Positions 45,617 to 56,440 are shown, counted from the first letter of the stretch. The stretch: DNA of 64,000 nt from Hyphomonadaceae bacterium (GCA_022844475.1 JALHLR010000015.1:1-64000); one strand, 5' to 3'. Notes: generated from the letters alone by a model not told the origin. Translations and numbers: made by a program.

Positions 45617-46612
45617 CTAGTAGAAGTGCACGGCCACGATGTGGATGCCGGCCGCTACCAGCATGAGAAAGAAGAGCGGCATATGCACGATGTGCCATAG
45701 CGCAAACAGCCGCTCGAAGAATGTCAGGTACGCGGTGTGCCGCAACTCGTGACAGTAGGTGCGCACCAGCAACGCGCCGTCCCGCTTCAGTCGTCTGGCT
45801 GCAACCTTGCCGCCCGGCGCCGAATCCATGCGCTTCGCGCCACGCGCGAGTGCCCGCAGCATCTTGCGGCGAGCGATGGTGATCCGCGCTGACGTGGCGA
45901 GGGCGTAGCCGAGCGCATCGAACACATTCGGGCGCGGCTCGTGCAGAGTCTTCTCGAGCGCCTCAGTGATGTCCGCAACCTCGGAGAAATCCCGACACAG
46001 CGTCTGGCGCAGCAGCGCCGTATCCTGCGCCATCGCTTTAACTTCGGCTTTCTTGCCTTTGAGGTTCCGATGGATTCGCACATACAGCATGCGTCCAAAC
46101 AGTCCGCTGCCCGCAACAATCAGCATCGTCACCAGGGCAACAGCAGCATTGACTGAACCGGTCCTGAATCCAGCATGAAACAGAATGAAAGTCGGCGCGA
46201 GAATCCCCAGCGCCATGTGCAGATGGAACCAGCTGGGAACGCTGCCGAGGAAGGCAAGCTTCGGGAAGCGCTTGCGAACGGGATAAAAGAGCAGGAGGCC
46301 CACACAGGCCACGCCTGCAATGCCGAGCCAGTACCCGACGCCGACTTCGGCCTCGATCTGCAACTGTTCCTTGAACACCAATCCGAAGGACAGGGCAGCG
46401 GCAATCAGCGTCAAATAGAAGGGGAAAATGCGAAAACCGGCCTTCGGCTTTCGGGCGGCGGCTGCGAGGGCAGCGGTCCGCGGCGGCTCTGGAACAGGCC
46501 AGTCAAGCGGAGGATTCGCGACGGCTTTCAGCGGAGGTCGCAGCTTCGGTTCATCAACGATGTCTCGGAGGACCAGCGCTGCACCGCGCCGCGAACCGTG
46601 GGGACCCTGCAC
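45617..46612 (-). CDS. Cytochrome b-like membrane protein
   Basis: A GTG at 46612 with GGAG upstream starts a 331-residue protein. After a Pro-rich cytoplasmic-looking N-terminus come four transmembrane helices (about 62-82, 93-112, 130-149 and 153-175), a long polar helical segment (180-295), and a final helix (300-331). His130, His132 and His146 in one helix, and His307, His310, His324 and His329 in the last helix, are well placed for one or two b hemes, as in b561 or ferric-reductase-like proteins. It heads an operon with two multiheme cytochromes and is the natural inner-membrane link between quinones and periplasmic hemes. Exact family not recognised. Confidence 0.75.
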   Translation of the reverse strand: MQGPHGSRRGAALVLRDIVDEPKLRPPLKAVANPPLDWPVPEPPRTAALAAAARKPKAGFRIFPFYLTLIAAALSFGLVFKEQLQIEAEVGVGYWLGIAGVACVGLLLFYPVRKRFPKLAFLGSVPSWFHLHMALGILAPTFILFHAGFRTGSVNAAVALVTMLIVAGSGLFGRMLYVRIHRNLKGKKAEVKAMAQDTALLRQTLCRDFSEVADITEALEKTLHEPRPNVFDALGYALATSARITIARRKMLRALARGAKRMDSAPGGKVAARRLKRDGALLVRTYCHELRHTAYLTFFERLFALWHIVHMPLFFLMLVAAGIHIVAVHFY

Positions 46613-46692
46613 TAAATACTCCGCGCACTGATGATGCGCTCCCCAGTGCTCGCCTCATGACACGCTCGTGCTGTGATGAAAAGTCTGCAGTC

Positions 46693-46706
46693 ATGAAATA
46701 ATTCAT
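46693..46706. promoter_or_regulatory. Candidate operator in the divergent cytochrome/ccm promoter region
   Basis: A perfect inverted repeat ATGAA-N4-TTCAT sits near the centre of the 179-bp gap between the leftward cytochrome operon and rightward ccmF. This gap is clearly A/T-richer than its surroundings. It is a plausible site for a shared regulator; it is not a standard FNR or RegA/PrrA sequence. Confidence 0.35.
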
Positions 46707-46791
46707 AGGTTTCGGGACTGGCGTTTTCTTGCGCACGAGTCCAATAGTGCGTCTCTGGGGCGCGCATCACGACGACATCGATTGTTGTCGC

Positions 46792-48798
46792 ATGGTAGAG
46801 TGCGAGCCTCCCTTGATCAGCGAACTCGGACTTTTCGCTCTTATCCTTGCATTGATGGTTTCGATCGCACAGGGCGTCGCACCCTTGTGGGGTGCTGCGC
46901 ATGGCAAGACGCGCCTGATGCGCTTCGGCGCTTCGGCGGCGATCGCGCAATTCGCGCTCGTTGCATTTGCATTCACATGCCTCGTCTGGGCGTTCACCGC
47001 TTCTGACTTTTCGCTGAAAGTCGTCGCCGCGAACTCGCACACGCTGAAGCCGATGTTCTACAAGATCTCCGCCGCATGGGGGCAGCACGAAGGTTCCATG
47101 CTGCTCTGGGTGGTCGTGCTCTCCGGCTTTGGCGCGGCAATCGCCGTTTTCGGGAACAACCTGCCCGCCACGCTGAAGGCGCGCGCCCTTGGCGTGCAGG
47201 GCCTGATCGGCGTGGCGTTCCTCGCCTTCATCCTGTTCACGTCCAATCCATTCGCGCGCCTGCTTCCCGCTCCGCTTGAGGGCATGGGCTTCAACCCGCT
47301 GCTGCAGGACCCCGGTCTCGTTGTCCATCCGCCGATGCTCTATCTGGGGTATGTCGGCTTCTCGGTTGCCTACTCCTTCTCGGTCGCTGCGCTGATCGAG
47401 GGCAAGGTGGACGCCGCGTGGGCACGCTGGGTGCGGCCCTGGGTGCTCGCCGCATGGTGCTTTCTCACCATCGGCATCATGCTCGGCAGTTTCTGGGCCT
47501 ATTACGAACTCGGCTGGGGCGGCTGGTGGTTCTGGGATCCGGTCGAGAACGCGTCCTTCATGCCGTGGCTGATCGGCACCGCGCTGCTGCATTGCGCACT
47601 TGTGGTCGAGCGGCGCCATGCGCTGGTCAACTGGACGCTGCTGCTGTCGATCCTAGCCTTCACACTCAGCCTGATTGGCACCTTCCTCGTCCGCTCCGGT
47701 ATACTCACCAGCGTTCACGCCTTCGCCGTCGATCCAGCACGCGGCGTCTTCATTCTCGCGATGGTGATCGCAGCATCCGGCGGCGCATTCACGCTCTACG
47801 CCCTGCGTGCGCGCCAATTGCAGCAGCCGCCATCCTTCGCGCCGATCAGCCGGGAAGGCGCGATTCTCGGCAACAACTTCCTGCTGCTGATCGCCTGCGC
47901 TGTCGTCTTCCTTGGTACATTCTATCCGCTCGTGATTGACGCACTCTCCGGCGACAAGATCTCCGTCGGCCCGCCCTATTTCAACATAACTTTCGGCCCG
48001 ATCATGCTGGCCGTCACTGCGCTGATGGCCTTCGGGCCGATGATGCGCTGGCGCAGCGATGCCGCAAAGCCTGCAGGCAATGCCATGCGCATACCGATGG
48101 CCGTCGGCCTCATCGCCGGTCTCACATCAGGGATTATCGGACAGAGCCTCCCCGGCGGACTCGGCATCGGCTTTGGCGTGTTTCTCATCGCCGCAATGGC
48201 GCGCTGGATGCAGGTTCGGCTGCGCATCGGACAGGTGAAGCCCGAGCAGTCGCTCTTCTTCGCCCGCGCCTTTCCGCGATCGACCTGGGGCTTCGTCATC
48301 GCCCATCTTGGTTTCGCAGTCGCCGTGCTCGGCATCACCGCGATGTCTGCGTGGGAGAAGGATTCCATGTCGTCCCTCCGGATCGGAGATTCGACCACGC
48401 TGGGCACGCGGTCCTTCACGCTGACGCAGGTGCAGAATGTGAAAGGCGCGAACTACGACGCCCAGCGCCTGACCTTCGCCGTCGCTGACGATGGCGCTCC
48501 CGAAGAGGTAATGGTCAGTGAGCGGCGCTACTACCCGGAACGCGACACCGTCACCACCGAGGCAGGCATACGCATGGGCTTCCTGTCGAACCTCCACCTG
48601 ACCGCGGGCGAGGACAATGGCACGGGGGCGTTTGCAGTACGTGTCACGCATCACCCTCTAGCGATGTGGATCTGGTCCGGCGCCCTGCTGATGGCGATGG
48701 GCGGATTCGTCTCCCTGTCGGATCGCCGTTTCCGTGTCGGGGCTCCGCACAAGGTGCGCGCGCCGGCGATCCCTGCAGTTGCGGGAGTTGCGGTATGA
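46792..48798 (+). CDS. ccmF: Heme lyase CcmF/NrfE family
   Basis: About 668 residues, a many-helix membrane protein. The heme-handling tryptophan-rich WWD motif is clear (WGGWWFWDPVENASFMPWL), as are FYKISAAWGQHEGSMLLW and HPPMLYLGYVG, with His residues for heme b. CcmF attaches heme to apocytochromes c in the periplasm. The start is uncertain: ATG 46792, or TTG 46813, which gives MISELGLFALILAL, closest to the usual family beginning. The first of a rightward ccmFGHI set, divergent from the cytochromes it presumably serves. ccmABCDE are not in the window. Confidence 0.93.
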   Translation: MVECEPPLISELGLFALILALMVSIAQGVAPLWGAAHGKTRLMRFGASAAIAQFALVAFAFTCLVWAFTASDFSLKVVAANSHTLKPMFYKISAAWGQHEGSMLLWVVVLSGFGAAIAVFGNNLPATLKARALGVQGLIGVAFLAFILFTSNPFARLLPAPLEGMGFNPLLQDPGLVVHPPMLYLGYVGFSVAYSFSVAALIEGKVDAAWARWVRPWVLAAWCFLTIGIMLGSFWAYYELGWGGWWFWDPVENASFMPWLIGTALLHCALVVERRHALVNWTLLLSILAFTLSLIGTFLVRSGILTSVHAFAVDPARGVFILAMVIAASGGAFTLYALRARQLQQPPSFAPISREGAILGNNFLLLIACAVVFLGTFYPLVIDALSGDKISVGPPYFNITFGPIMLAVTALMAFGPMMRWRSDAAKPAGNAMRIPMAVGLIAGLTSGIIGQSLPGGLGIGFGVFLIAAMARWMQVRLRIGQVKPEQSLFFARAFPRSTWGFVIAHLGFAVAVLGITAMSAWEKDSMSSLRIGDSTTLGTRSFTLTQVQNVKGANYDAQRLTFAVADDGAPEEVMVSERRYYPERDTVTTEAGIRMGFLSNLHLTAGEDNGTGAFAVRVTHHPLAMWIWSGALLMAMGGFVSLSDRRFRVGAPHKVRAPAIPAVAGVAV

Positions 48799-49364
48799 GC
48801 GACGTGTCGCAATCTCGCGCAGCGCTCCCAGCCTGGGTCGCCGTGATACCTGTCGCGATCCTGCTGATCATCGGCGGCTTCTTCGCCTGGGGCCTTACGC
48901 GCAATCCGGCCGAGTTGCCCTCGACCATGATCGACCGCGAAATGCCTGACTTCGCGCTCACCCGCCTGACGCCGGAGCGCGAGGCGCTGACCAAGCAGGA
49001 CCTGATCGGCAAGGTCTCGCTGGTGAACGTCTTCGGCTCATGGTGCTCAAGCTGCATCCTCGAACATCCGCAGCTCGAAGCGATCGCCGGGTCGAAGCAG
49101 GTCGCGCTCTATGGCGTCGACTGGCGCGATCCGCCGGGAGCGGGCGCGGCGTGGCTCGCACGCTATGGCGACCCCTATATAAAGACAGGCGTGGACAGCG
49201 ACAGCCGCCTTGCCATCGACCTCGGCGTCACCGGCGCGCCAGAGACGTTCCTTGTCGATCGCGAAGGTCGCATCCGTTACAAGCAGGTCGGACCCATCAC
49301 GCCCGAACTCTGGGCCGATACGATCCTTCCCCTCATCCGCAAGCTGGAAGCGGAGCCCACATGA
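48795..49364 (+). CDS. ccmG: CcmG/DsbE thiol:disulfide interchange protein
   Basis: The ATG overlaps the ccmF stop (ATGA). The 189-residue protein is anchored by one helix (about 13-33) and has a thioredoxin fold with the active site WCSSC (Cys84/Cys87), the acidic partner Asp-containing GVDWRDP, and the cis-Pro loop GVTGAPETFLVD. CcmG keeps heme-binding CXXCH cysteines reduced before heme attachment. Overlaps ccmH by four bases. Confidence 0.94.
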   Translation: MSDVSQSRAALPAWVAVIPVAILLIIGGFFAWGLTRNPAELPSTMIDREMPDFALTRLTPEREALTKQDLIGKVSLVNVFGSWCSSCILEHPQLEAIAGSKQVALYGVDWRDPPGAGAAWLARYGDPYIKTGVDSDSRLAIDLGVTGAPETFLVDREGRIRYKQVGPITPELWADTILPLIRKLEAEPT

Positions 49365-49822
49365 AACGCCTGATTGTCGCCCTCGCGCTTGCGACATCGC
49401 CCGCCACGGTCGCCCAGACACCTCCGGCAACGTTCACGCCCGAAGTGGAGTCGCTGGCGCGCGAGGTGGGGAAGTCACTGCGTTGCGTCGTCTGCCAGAA
49501 CCAGTCGATCGAGGAATCCAACGCGCCGCTGGCGTCGGACATGCGCCGTCTCGTTCGCGAGCGGATCGCCGCAGGTGAGAGCAAGGACGCCGTCATGGCC
49601 TACATGACCGATCGCTATGGCAATTTCGTCCGCCTGCAACCGCCGTTGCAGATGGACACGCTACTGCTCTGGTTCGGGCCGCTTCTGCTTCTCGTGGTCG
49701 GCGCGGTTGGCTGGTTCGCCTACCTTCGCCCGGCTGGAAAACACGATCTCGCGCCCGTTCCGCTCAGCGATGCTGAGGTCGCCGAGCTGGCGCGCCGCAT
49801 GGAAGCAGGAGGCAAGGCCTGA
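49361..49822 (+). CDS. ccmH: Cytochrome c maturation protein CcmH (CcmL-type)
   Basis: 153 residues with a signal peptide ending TVAQ, the LRCVVCQNQSI motif (Cys42/Cys45) that reduces apocytochrome thiols, and one C-terminal transmembrane helix (about 100-122). It works with CcmF, CcmG and CcmI in the apocytochrome-handling arm of the Ccm system. Overlaps both neighbours. Confidence 0.95.
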   Translation: MKRLIVALALATSPATVAQTPPATFTPEVESLAREVGKSLRCVVCQNQSIEESNAPLASDMRRLVRERIAAGESKDAVMAYMTDRYGNFVRLQPPLQMDTLLLWFGPLLLLVVGAVGWFAYLRPAGKHDLAPVPLSDAEVAELARRMEAGGKA

Positions 49823-51033
49823 TGCTCTGGTTTCTCATCACGCTACTCATGGCTGCTGCAATCGCCGCCACATGCTGGCCATTCCTGCGCCGCAACCGCA
49901 TCGCCGACGGCGCGAGCGCCGACATCTACACGTCACAACTGAACGAGATCGCCCGCGAGGAATCGCTGGGCCTTACCTCAGCCGACGACGCGCGCATGGC
50001 GCGCACTGAAATCCAGCGCCGCCTGATCACGACGACAGACGAGGCCGCAATCCGCGAGGACGCAGACATGACATTGACCGACCGCACCACCTTTATCGCT
50101 GTCGCCGCCTCTATGGCGATCGGATCCGCCATTCTCTATGGCATGGTTGGCTCGCCCCGTGTCGGCGCCACGCCGCAGGCCATCATGATGGCCGCATCGG
50201 GCGGCGGCATGCAGATCGCCGACGCCAGCGCGGCCGGCGGTCAGATCAGCGTGGCGCCCGTCGACGAGATGATCTCCAGCCTCGAGACGCGGCTCGCAAA
50301 CGAACCAGGCGACGTCGAAGGCTGGCGCATGCTCGGCTGGTCGAAGTTCAGGACCGACGACTTTGCAGGCGCCGCCGCAGCTTATGGCCGCGCCATCGCT
50401 ATCGCCCCGAACGACGCCGAAACGCAGTCGGCCTATGGCGAGTCGCTTTCCCGTGCCGCCGGCGGTCTTGTCACTGATGAGGCGGCCGCCGCACTGCAGG
50501 CCGCCTACAAGGCAGATCCCAAGGACGCGCGCGCCCGCTTCCTGCTCGGCTTGAAGAAGCAGCAGGATGGCAAGCCTCAAGAGGCGCTGAACGACTGGCT
50601 TACCATGTTGAAGACAGCCGAGGCCGATGCGCCATGGTTTGACGAGGTGCGGGGTCGTGTCGTCGAGCTCTCTCTGTCTTCGGGAGTTGATGTTTCCGCC
50701 CGGCTTCCGGCAGCGCGCACCGCTGTTGCACCGATGGCGGAGCGGCCTGCCGGGCCTACGACGGCTCAGGTCTCCGACGCCGAGGCCATGTCGCCTCAGG
50801 CCCGGCAGGCAATGATTGACGGCATGGTCTCGCGCCTGGACGCGCGGCTGCAGGCAAACCCGGCCGACCTCGACGGCTGGCTCCGCCTCATCCGCGCGCG
50901 CCGAGTGCTAGGCCAGGAAGACCAGGCGCTTGCGGCTCTGGTGAAGGGCAAGACCATCTTCGCAGCCGACCCCGCCGCGCAGCAGCAGCTCGCCGCCGTG
51001 ATGGCCGAGCCGATCCAGGTTTCCTCCAACTAG
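49822..51033 (+). CDS. ccmI: Cytochrome c maturation protein CcmI
   Basis: 403 residues. Two N-terminal transmembrane helices (about 2-20 and 88-108) flank a cytoplasmic loop, then a periplasmic TPR region (VEGWRMLGWSKFRTDDFAGAAAAYGRA, ARFLLGLKKQQDGKPQEAL). CcmI acts as a chaperone that binds apocytochrome C-terminal helices and delivers them to CcmF/H. The ATG overlaps the ccmH stop by one base. Confidence 0.92.
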   Translation: MLWFLITLLMAAAIAATCWPFLRRNRIADGASADIYTSQLNEIAREESLGLTSADDARMARTEIQRRLITTTDEAAIREDADMTLTDRTTFIAVAASMAIGSAILYGMVGSPRVGATPQAIMMAASGGGMQIADASAAGGQISVAPVDEMISSLETRLANEPGDVEGWRMLGWSKFRTDDFAGAAAAYGRAIAIAPNDAETQSAYGESLSRAAGGLVTDEAAAALQAAYKADPKDARARFLLGLKKQQDGKPQEALNDWLTMLKTAEADAPWFDEVRGRVVELSLSSGVDVSARLPAARTAVAPMAERPAGPTTAQVSDAEAMSPQARQAMIDGMVSRLDARLQANPADLDGWLRLIRARRVLGQEDQALAALVKGKTIFAADPAAQQQLAAVMAEPIQVSSN

Positions 51034-51047
51034 ACGGAGCTGAAGCG

Positions 51048-52355
<1,308 letters not shown>

Positions 52356-52457
52356 GGGGCAACCCGCCGTCCTGCGCCACAGTTCTGATGCACCGCAGCG
52401 TGACTGACGCGGGATTTCCGCCTTCTATGCTGAAAAGCAGAGAATCCGGGGAGAGCA

Positions 52458-54056
52458 ATGAAGCGTTCAAACTTCTGGCTGGCGGCCTCCGTGCTTGGCA
52501 TCGCAGCCTGCACCTCGACGCAAACCGCACCGGATGCTCCGGCAACCCTGGCTGCCGTCAGCGCGGACCAGCTTGCGGGCCAGGTTGTCTACAACCAGTT
52601 CTGCTCCGCCTGCCACAATGGCGGCGACGAGACTGCGCCGGTGCTGGATGACCTTCACGGTCTTGGCCAGGAGCGGATCACCGCCGCGCTGGCTCCCGGC
52701 GGCCTCATGGCCCTGCAGTCCGGCATGATCAACACGCAGCAGCGCGCACAGGTGATCGCCTTTCTGTCCACGCCGGCCAGCGCAACGCCCCAGTTCGCCA
52801 ACGCGGACCTCAGCACCGATCCGACCGGGCTCAATCGGAGCGCATATGTCGAGGGCATTCCCTATCCCGCGCGCCGCATCCGCGACGAGCGCGACGGCGC
52901 CGATGGTCCGCGTCCGTCCGCATGGCCGGCTCCCAAGCTTGGGGTTGGTCCATTCCAGTTCGAATCGTGGGAACAGCGCGACCTGCGCGTGTCCGTCGTC
53001 GCGCGCGGTCTGACATCACCGCGGGCGATCGAATTCCTGCCAAGCGGCGATATTCTGGTCGCAGAGCGCTCGGGAAGTCTCCGTATCATCAGGAATGGCA
53101 AGCTCGATCCCGCGCCCATCGCCGGCACGCCCAAGGTCGCCGTGCTCGGAACCGCAACAGGCTTCATGGATGTCATCCTGCATCCGGACTTCCGGAGCAA
53201 CGGACTGATCTACCTGTCCTACCACAAGCCGGCGCATGGGGAGTACGGCAACAACGCCATCTTCCGCGGACGCTGGAACGGCGTCGAGATCGTCGACGGC
53301 AAGGACATCTTCGTCGGCGACGATGTCGATGCGCTCTACACCAAGATGGCATTCGGACCGGACGGGAAGCTCTACTTCACCATCGGCTGTCCGGGAGTCG
53401 GCACGGACGAGTCGATCGGCCGCGCCCAGAGGCCGGACGACTATGCCGGCAAGACGCTGCGCCTGAATGACGACGGCACGTTGCCGAAGGACAATCCGTT
53501 CGGGGGCAAGGCCGGCTACAATCCCGAACTCTACACGATCGGCCACCGCGTCAATCTTGGACTGACCCTCAACCCATGGACGAAGGAGTTCTGGGTTTCC
53601 GAGCATGGCCCGCAGGGCGGCGACGAGATCAACGTGCTGAAGCCGGGCCAGAACTATGGCTGGCCGCTGGTCAGTGACGGCCGCTACTACTCTGGAACGA
53701 AGGTCTCGCCAGTACCCTACAGGGAAGGGCTGACGCGTCCGCATATTTCCTACGTGCCGTCGATCGCCCCGGGCGGGATGCTGTTCTACACCGGCGACAA
53801 GTTTCCGGGGTGGAAAGGCAACCTGTTTGTCGGGGCCATGCGCATGAGCAACTCCCCTCGTACCGGCCATCTCGAGCGGATCGTGTTCAACGAAAAATGG
53901 GAAGTCGTACGCAGTGAGATGCTGTTGTTCGACCTGCATCAGCGTATCCGCGACGTCGAACAGAGCCCCGACGGCTATCTTTATGTGATCACCGACGAAG
54001 GCGCCGAAAGCGTGCTCATGAAAATCGAGCCCGGCGCGCCAACGCCACAGCAGTGA
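52458..54056 (+). CDS. Cytochrome c-fused PQQ-type sugar dehydrogenase lipoprotein
   Basis: 532 residues, with GGGGAGAG before the ATG. Lipobox GIAAC (Cys18). A small cytochrome c domain follows, with CSACH (Cys49, Cys52, His53) and a Met-containing LQSGM as possible sixth ligand. Residues from about 180 are a glucose/sorbosone dehydrogenase (Asd-type) propeller with the typical FLPSGDILVAER, NGLIYLSY, GHRVNLG and EHGPQGGDEINVL segments. Such enzymes oxidise aldoses with PQQ and here could pass electrons straight to the fused heme. PQQ synthesis genes are not in the window. It lies 102 bases downstream of the Fe-S/FAD gene. Confidence 0.9.
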   Translation: MKRSNFWLAASVLGIAACTSTQTAPDAPATLAAVSADQLAGQVVYNQFCSACHNGGDETAPVLDDLHGLGQERITAALAPGGLMALQSGMINTQQRAQVIAFLSTPASATPQFANADLSTDPTGLNRSAYVEGIPYPARRIRDERDGADGPRPSAWPAPKLGVGPFQFESWEQRDLRVSVVARGLTSPRAIEFLPSGDILVAERSGSLRIIRNGKLDPAPIAGTPKVAVLGTATGFMDVILHPDFRSNGLIYLSYHKPAHGEYGNNAIFRGRWNGVEIVDGKDIFVGDDVDALYTKMAFGPDGKLYFTIGCPGVGTDESIGRAQRPDDYAGKTLRLNDDGTLPKDNPFGGKAGYNPELYTIGHRVNLGLTLNPWTKEFWVSEHGPQGGDEINVLKPGQNYGWPLVSDGRYYSGTKVSPVPYREGLTRPHISYVPSIAPGGMLFYTGDKFPGWKGNLFVGAMRMSNSPRTGHLERIVFNEKWEVVRSEMLLFDLHQRIRDVEQSPDGYLYVITDEGAESVLMKIEPGAPTPQQ

Positions 54057-54256
54057 GGCTCTGTGCCTTTTCTCTGGAATCTTCGGAAACGAGCACACGC
54101 TTTTGCAGGCGCCCCGAACGCGCCTCGCAAACAGTCTGAAATCGGGAAGAGTCCGAACGGCATCCTCTCAGCGACAGGATCCTGTGCCACGAAGTGCCGG
54201 ACAATGGGGTCCAATCCAAAGTCTCAAAGGCCGAAGGGCCGGAGACTATTTCTCCC

Positions 54257-54331
<75 letters not shown>

Positions 54332-54349
54332 GTGCAGGGAGAGGGCGGA

Positions 54350-54378
54350 GAGTTATGCAATTCGCGCGCGGAAAGCAA
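54350..54378 (-). promoter_or_regulatory. Possible promoter of tRNA-Gln
   Basis: On the minus strand TTGCTT, 17 bases, then TAACTC lie about 20 bases upstream of the tRNA. Match to -35/-10 consensus is only moderate. Confidence 0.35.
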
Positions 54379-54461
54379 CTGCCCGGATCGGCCCTGTTTT
54401 GACGCAGTTTCGCTCCCATCGGCCGCCCGGATCGACCGGATTTGGCGGGGTTTTTCCGGCG

Positions 54462-54490
54462 TTGCGCGCCAATCGGAAAGCCGCTATAGG
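54462..54490 (+). promoter_or_regulatory. Promoter of tRNA-Pro
   Basis: TTGCGC (54462-54467) and TATAGG (54485-54490) are separated by 17 bases, resembling housekeeping -35 and -10 boxes, and end 11 bases before the mature tRNA. Confidence 0.6.
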
Positions 54491-54501
54491 CCCCGCTCCG
54501 T

Positions 54502-54578
54502 CGGAGTATAGCTCAGCCTGGTAGAGCGCTTGCTTCGGGAGCAAGAGGTCGTTGGTTCGAATCCAGCTACTCCGACCA
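54502..54578 (+). tRNA. tRNA-Pro (CGG)
   Basis: Cloverleaf with acceptor CGGAGTA/TACTCCG, anticodon stem CTTGC/GCAAG and loop TTCGGGA (anticodon CGG), T-loop TTCGAAT, discriminator A and encoded CCA. No integrase or partial tRNA copy is nearby, so there is no sign that it serves as an attachment site. Confidence 0.96.
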
Positions 54579-54679
54579 GGACAGCTCCCGCCCAATCAAA
54601 TCGTTAACGTCGCCGGCATTCCGGCGGTGACGAACGCTTGCATTTGCGGCAAAGGCTGGCTGACGGCCTGGAGACCTGC

Positions 54680-56440
54680 ATGCGTACTTTCCTCCTTACC
54701 TTCCTTGGCGGCCTTGCGGCGCTGGTGGTGTTCTTTGTCCTGATCCCGCTGATGCTGCTGATGTCGTTTCTGCCCTCGGGCGAGCCACAGAGGGTGCCAA
54801 ATGCCGTGATCGAGGTCGACCTGCGCCGGTCGTGGCCTGACCAGCCGGCGGCGGATGCCCTCAGCGCGGCGTTCAGTGACGTGTCCTTTGTCGAGGTCCT
54901 GCTGCGGCTCAATTCGGCGGCGAGCGATCCCAATGTGAAGGGCGTGTTCGTGCGGGCGCCGGAGATCGACCTCGGCTCGTCGCGCGCAGAGGAGCTTCGC
55001 TCCGCCTTCCTGCGGCTGCGGGCAGCCGACAAGTTCATCATCGCTCACACGCAGGGATTCCTGGCGAGCGGGCCCTCGTCCTATCGTGCGATTTCGGCGG
55101 CGAACGAGATCTGGATGCAGCCGGGCACGTCGTTCGAGACGCCGGGTATCACGTTCGAGACGCTGTTCCTTGGCGGCGCATTCGAGAAATTCAAGGTCGA
55201 CCCGCAGATCGAGCAATTCTACGAGTTCAAGAACGCAGCCGACACCTACAAGCGCACGAACTATTCAGAGCCGCATGCGCTGGCGATGACGGCGCTGGCT
55301 ACGAGTGTCTGGGGCCATTCGATCGCCGACATCGCGGCGGACCGCAACGTGCAGCCTGCGGCGCTGCGCACGCTGCTGGAAGCAAGTCCCTATTCTTCGG
55401 AACGTGCCGTGGAGCTGAAGCTTGTCGACAAGCTCGGCTATCCGGAGGAAGCAGCAGCCGCCGCGCGTGAGCGGGCGGAAGGCGAGTTCGTGGCCATTTC
55501 GGATTACCGGGGCCAGCCGCGCGACGGGAAGGCTGTAATCGCGATCGTTGGCGGCGAAGGCGACATCGTCACGGGCGGCGGCGAGTCGGGTGACGTGTTC
55601 GCGATCGGGACGCCGATGTTTGCGTCGGATCGCGTCGCGGCCGAGCTGATGGAAATTGCAAAAAACGACGAGATCAACGCTGTCGTGTTCCGCGTCGACT
55701 CCGGCGGCGGATCGGCGACGGCGTCAGACCAGATCTGGAACGCCGTGAAGAAGGTACAGGCGTCGGGCAAGAAAGTCGTTGTCTCGATGGGGTCGGCGGC
55801 GGCGTCGGGCGGCTACTATGTGGCGGCGAGCGCAGACAGCATTGTCGCGACGCGCTCGACCATCACCGGATCGATCGGCGTGTTCGGCGGCAAGTTCGCC
55901 ATTGCTGATGGGTTGCGCGAGTTCGGGATCAACCCGGCGTCCGTGGGCGTAGGTGGAGAATTCGCCGGGGCGTATTCGACCGAGGATTTCACGCCCTCGC
56001 AGAAGGCCAAGCTGCAGCAATCGCTGCAGGGCACGTATGACCGCTTCACGCGGCTGGTGTCGGAAGGGCGCGGTCTGCCGCTACAGAAGGTGCAGGAGAT
56101 TGCGCGCGGGCGCGTCTGGTCCGGCGAGGACGCGCTGGCGCAAGGACTGGTCAACAAGACCGGCGACCTGATCACGGCGATCGAGGAGGCGCGCAATCTC
56201 GCCGGCTTCACCGAGGCCGATGGCGTGGACCTGCGCATGAACATCCACACCGCTACGCCGTTTGATCTGATCGCCAGCACGATGGCGGCGGCGAAGGCGG
56301 GCGCGTCCGAGGGCCAGGTGCTCGGCGCGCTTGCGGGCGTGATCGGGCGGCAGCGTGCAGAGGCGCTGATCTCGCAGCTGCGCGCGGTCGGCCAGGCGCC
56401 AGGCGCGAAAGTGTGGATGGCGCCGGTGGTGGAGCGGTAG
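54680..56440 (+). CDS. sppA: Signal peptide peptidase SppA, 67K type
   Basis: The ATG at 54680 has GGAG six bases upstream; an earlier in-frame ATG at 54638 overlaps poorly coding DNA. 586 residues with one N-terminal membrane helix (about 3-27) and two SppA/ClpP-like halves. The catalytic Ser376 is in MGSAAASGGYYVAAS and Lys184 in YEFKNAADTYKR, corresponding to the Ser/Lys dyad shared across the two halves in long SppA enzymes. It degrades leftover signal peptides in the membrane. Codon context is slightly less GC-extreme than its neighbours. Confidence 0.93.
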   Translation: MRTFLLTFLGGLAALVVFFVLIPLMLLMSFLPSGEPQRVPNAVIEVDLRRSWPDQPAADALSAAFSDVSFVEVLLRLNSAASDPNVKGVFVRAPEIDLGSSRAEELRSAFLRLRAADKFIIAHTQGFLASGPSSYRAISAANEIWMQPGTSFETPGITFETLFLGGAFEKFKVDPQIEQFYEFKNAADTYKRTNYSEPHALAMTALATSVWGHSIADIAADRNVQPAALRTLLEASPYSSERAVELKLVDKLGYPEEAAAAARERAEGEFVAISDYRGQPRDGKAVIAIVGGEGDIVTGGGESGDVFAIGTPMFASDRVAAELMEIAKNDEINAVVFRVDSGGGSATASDQIWNAVKKVQASGKKVVVSMGSAAASGGYYVAASADSIVATRSTITGSIGVFGGKFAIADGLREFGINPASVGVGGEFAGAYSTEDFTPSQKAKLQQSLQGTYDRFTRLVSEGRGLPLQKVQEIARGRVWSGEDALAQGLVNKTGDLITAIEEARNLAGFTEADGVDLRMNIHTATPFDLIASTMAAAKAGASEGQVLGALAGVIGRQRAEALISQLRAVGQAPGAKVWMAPVVER

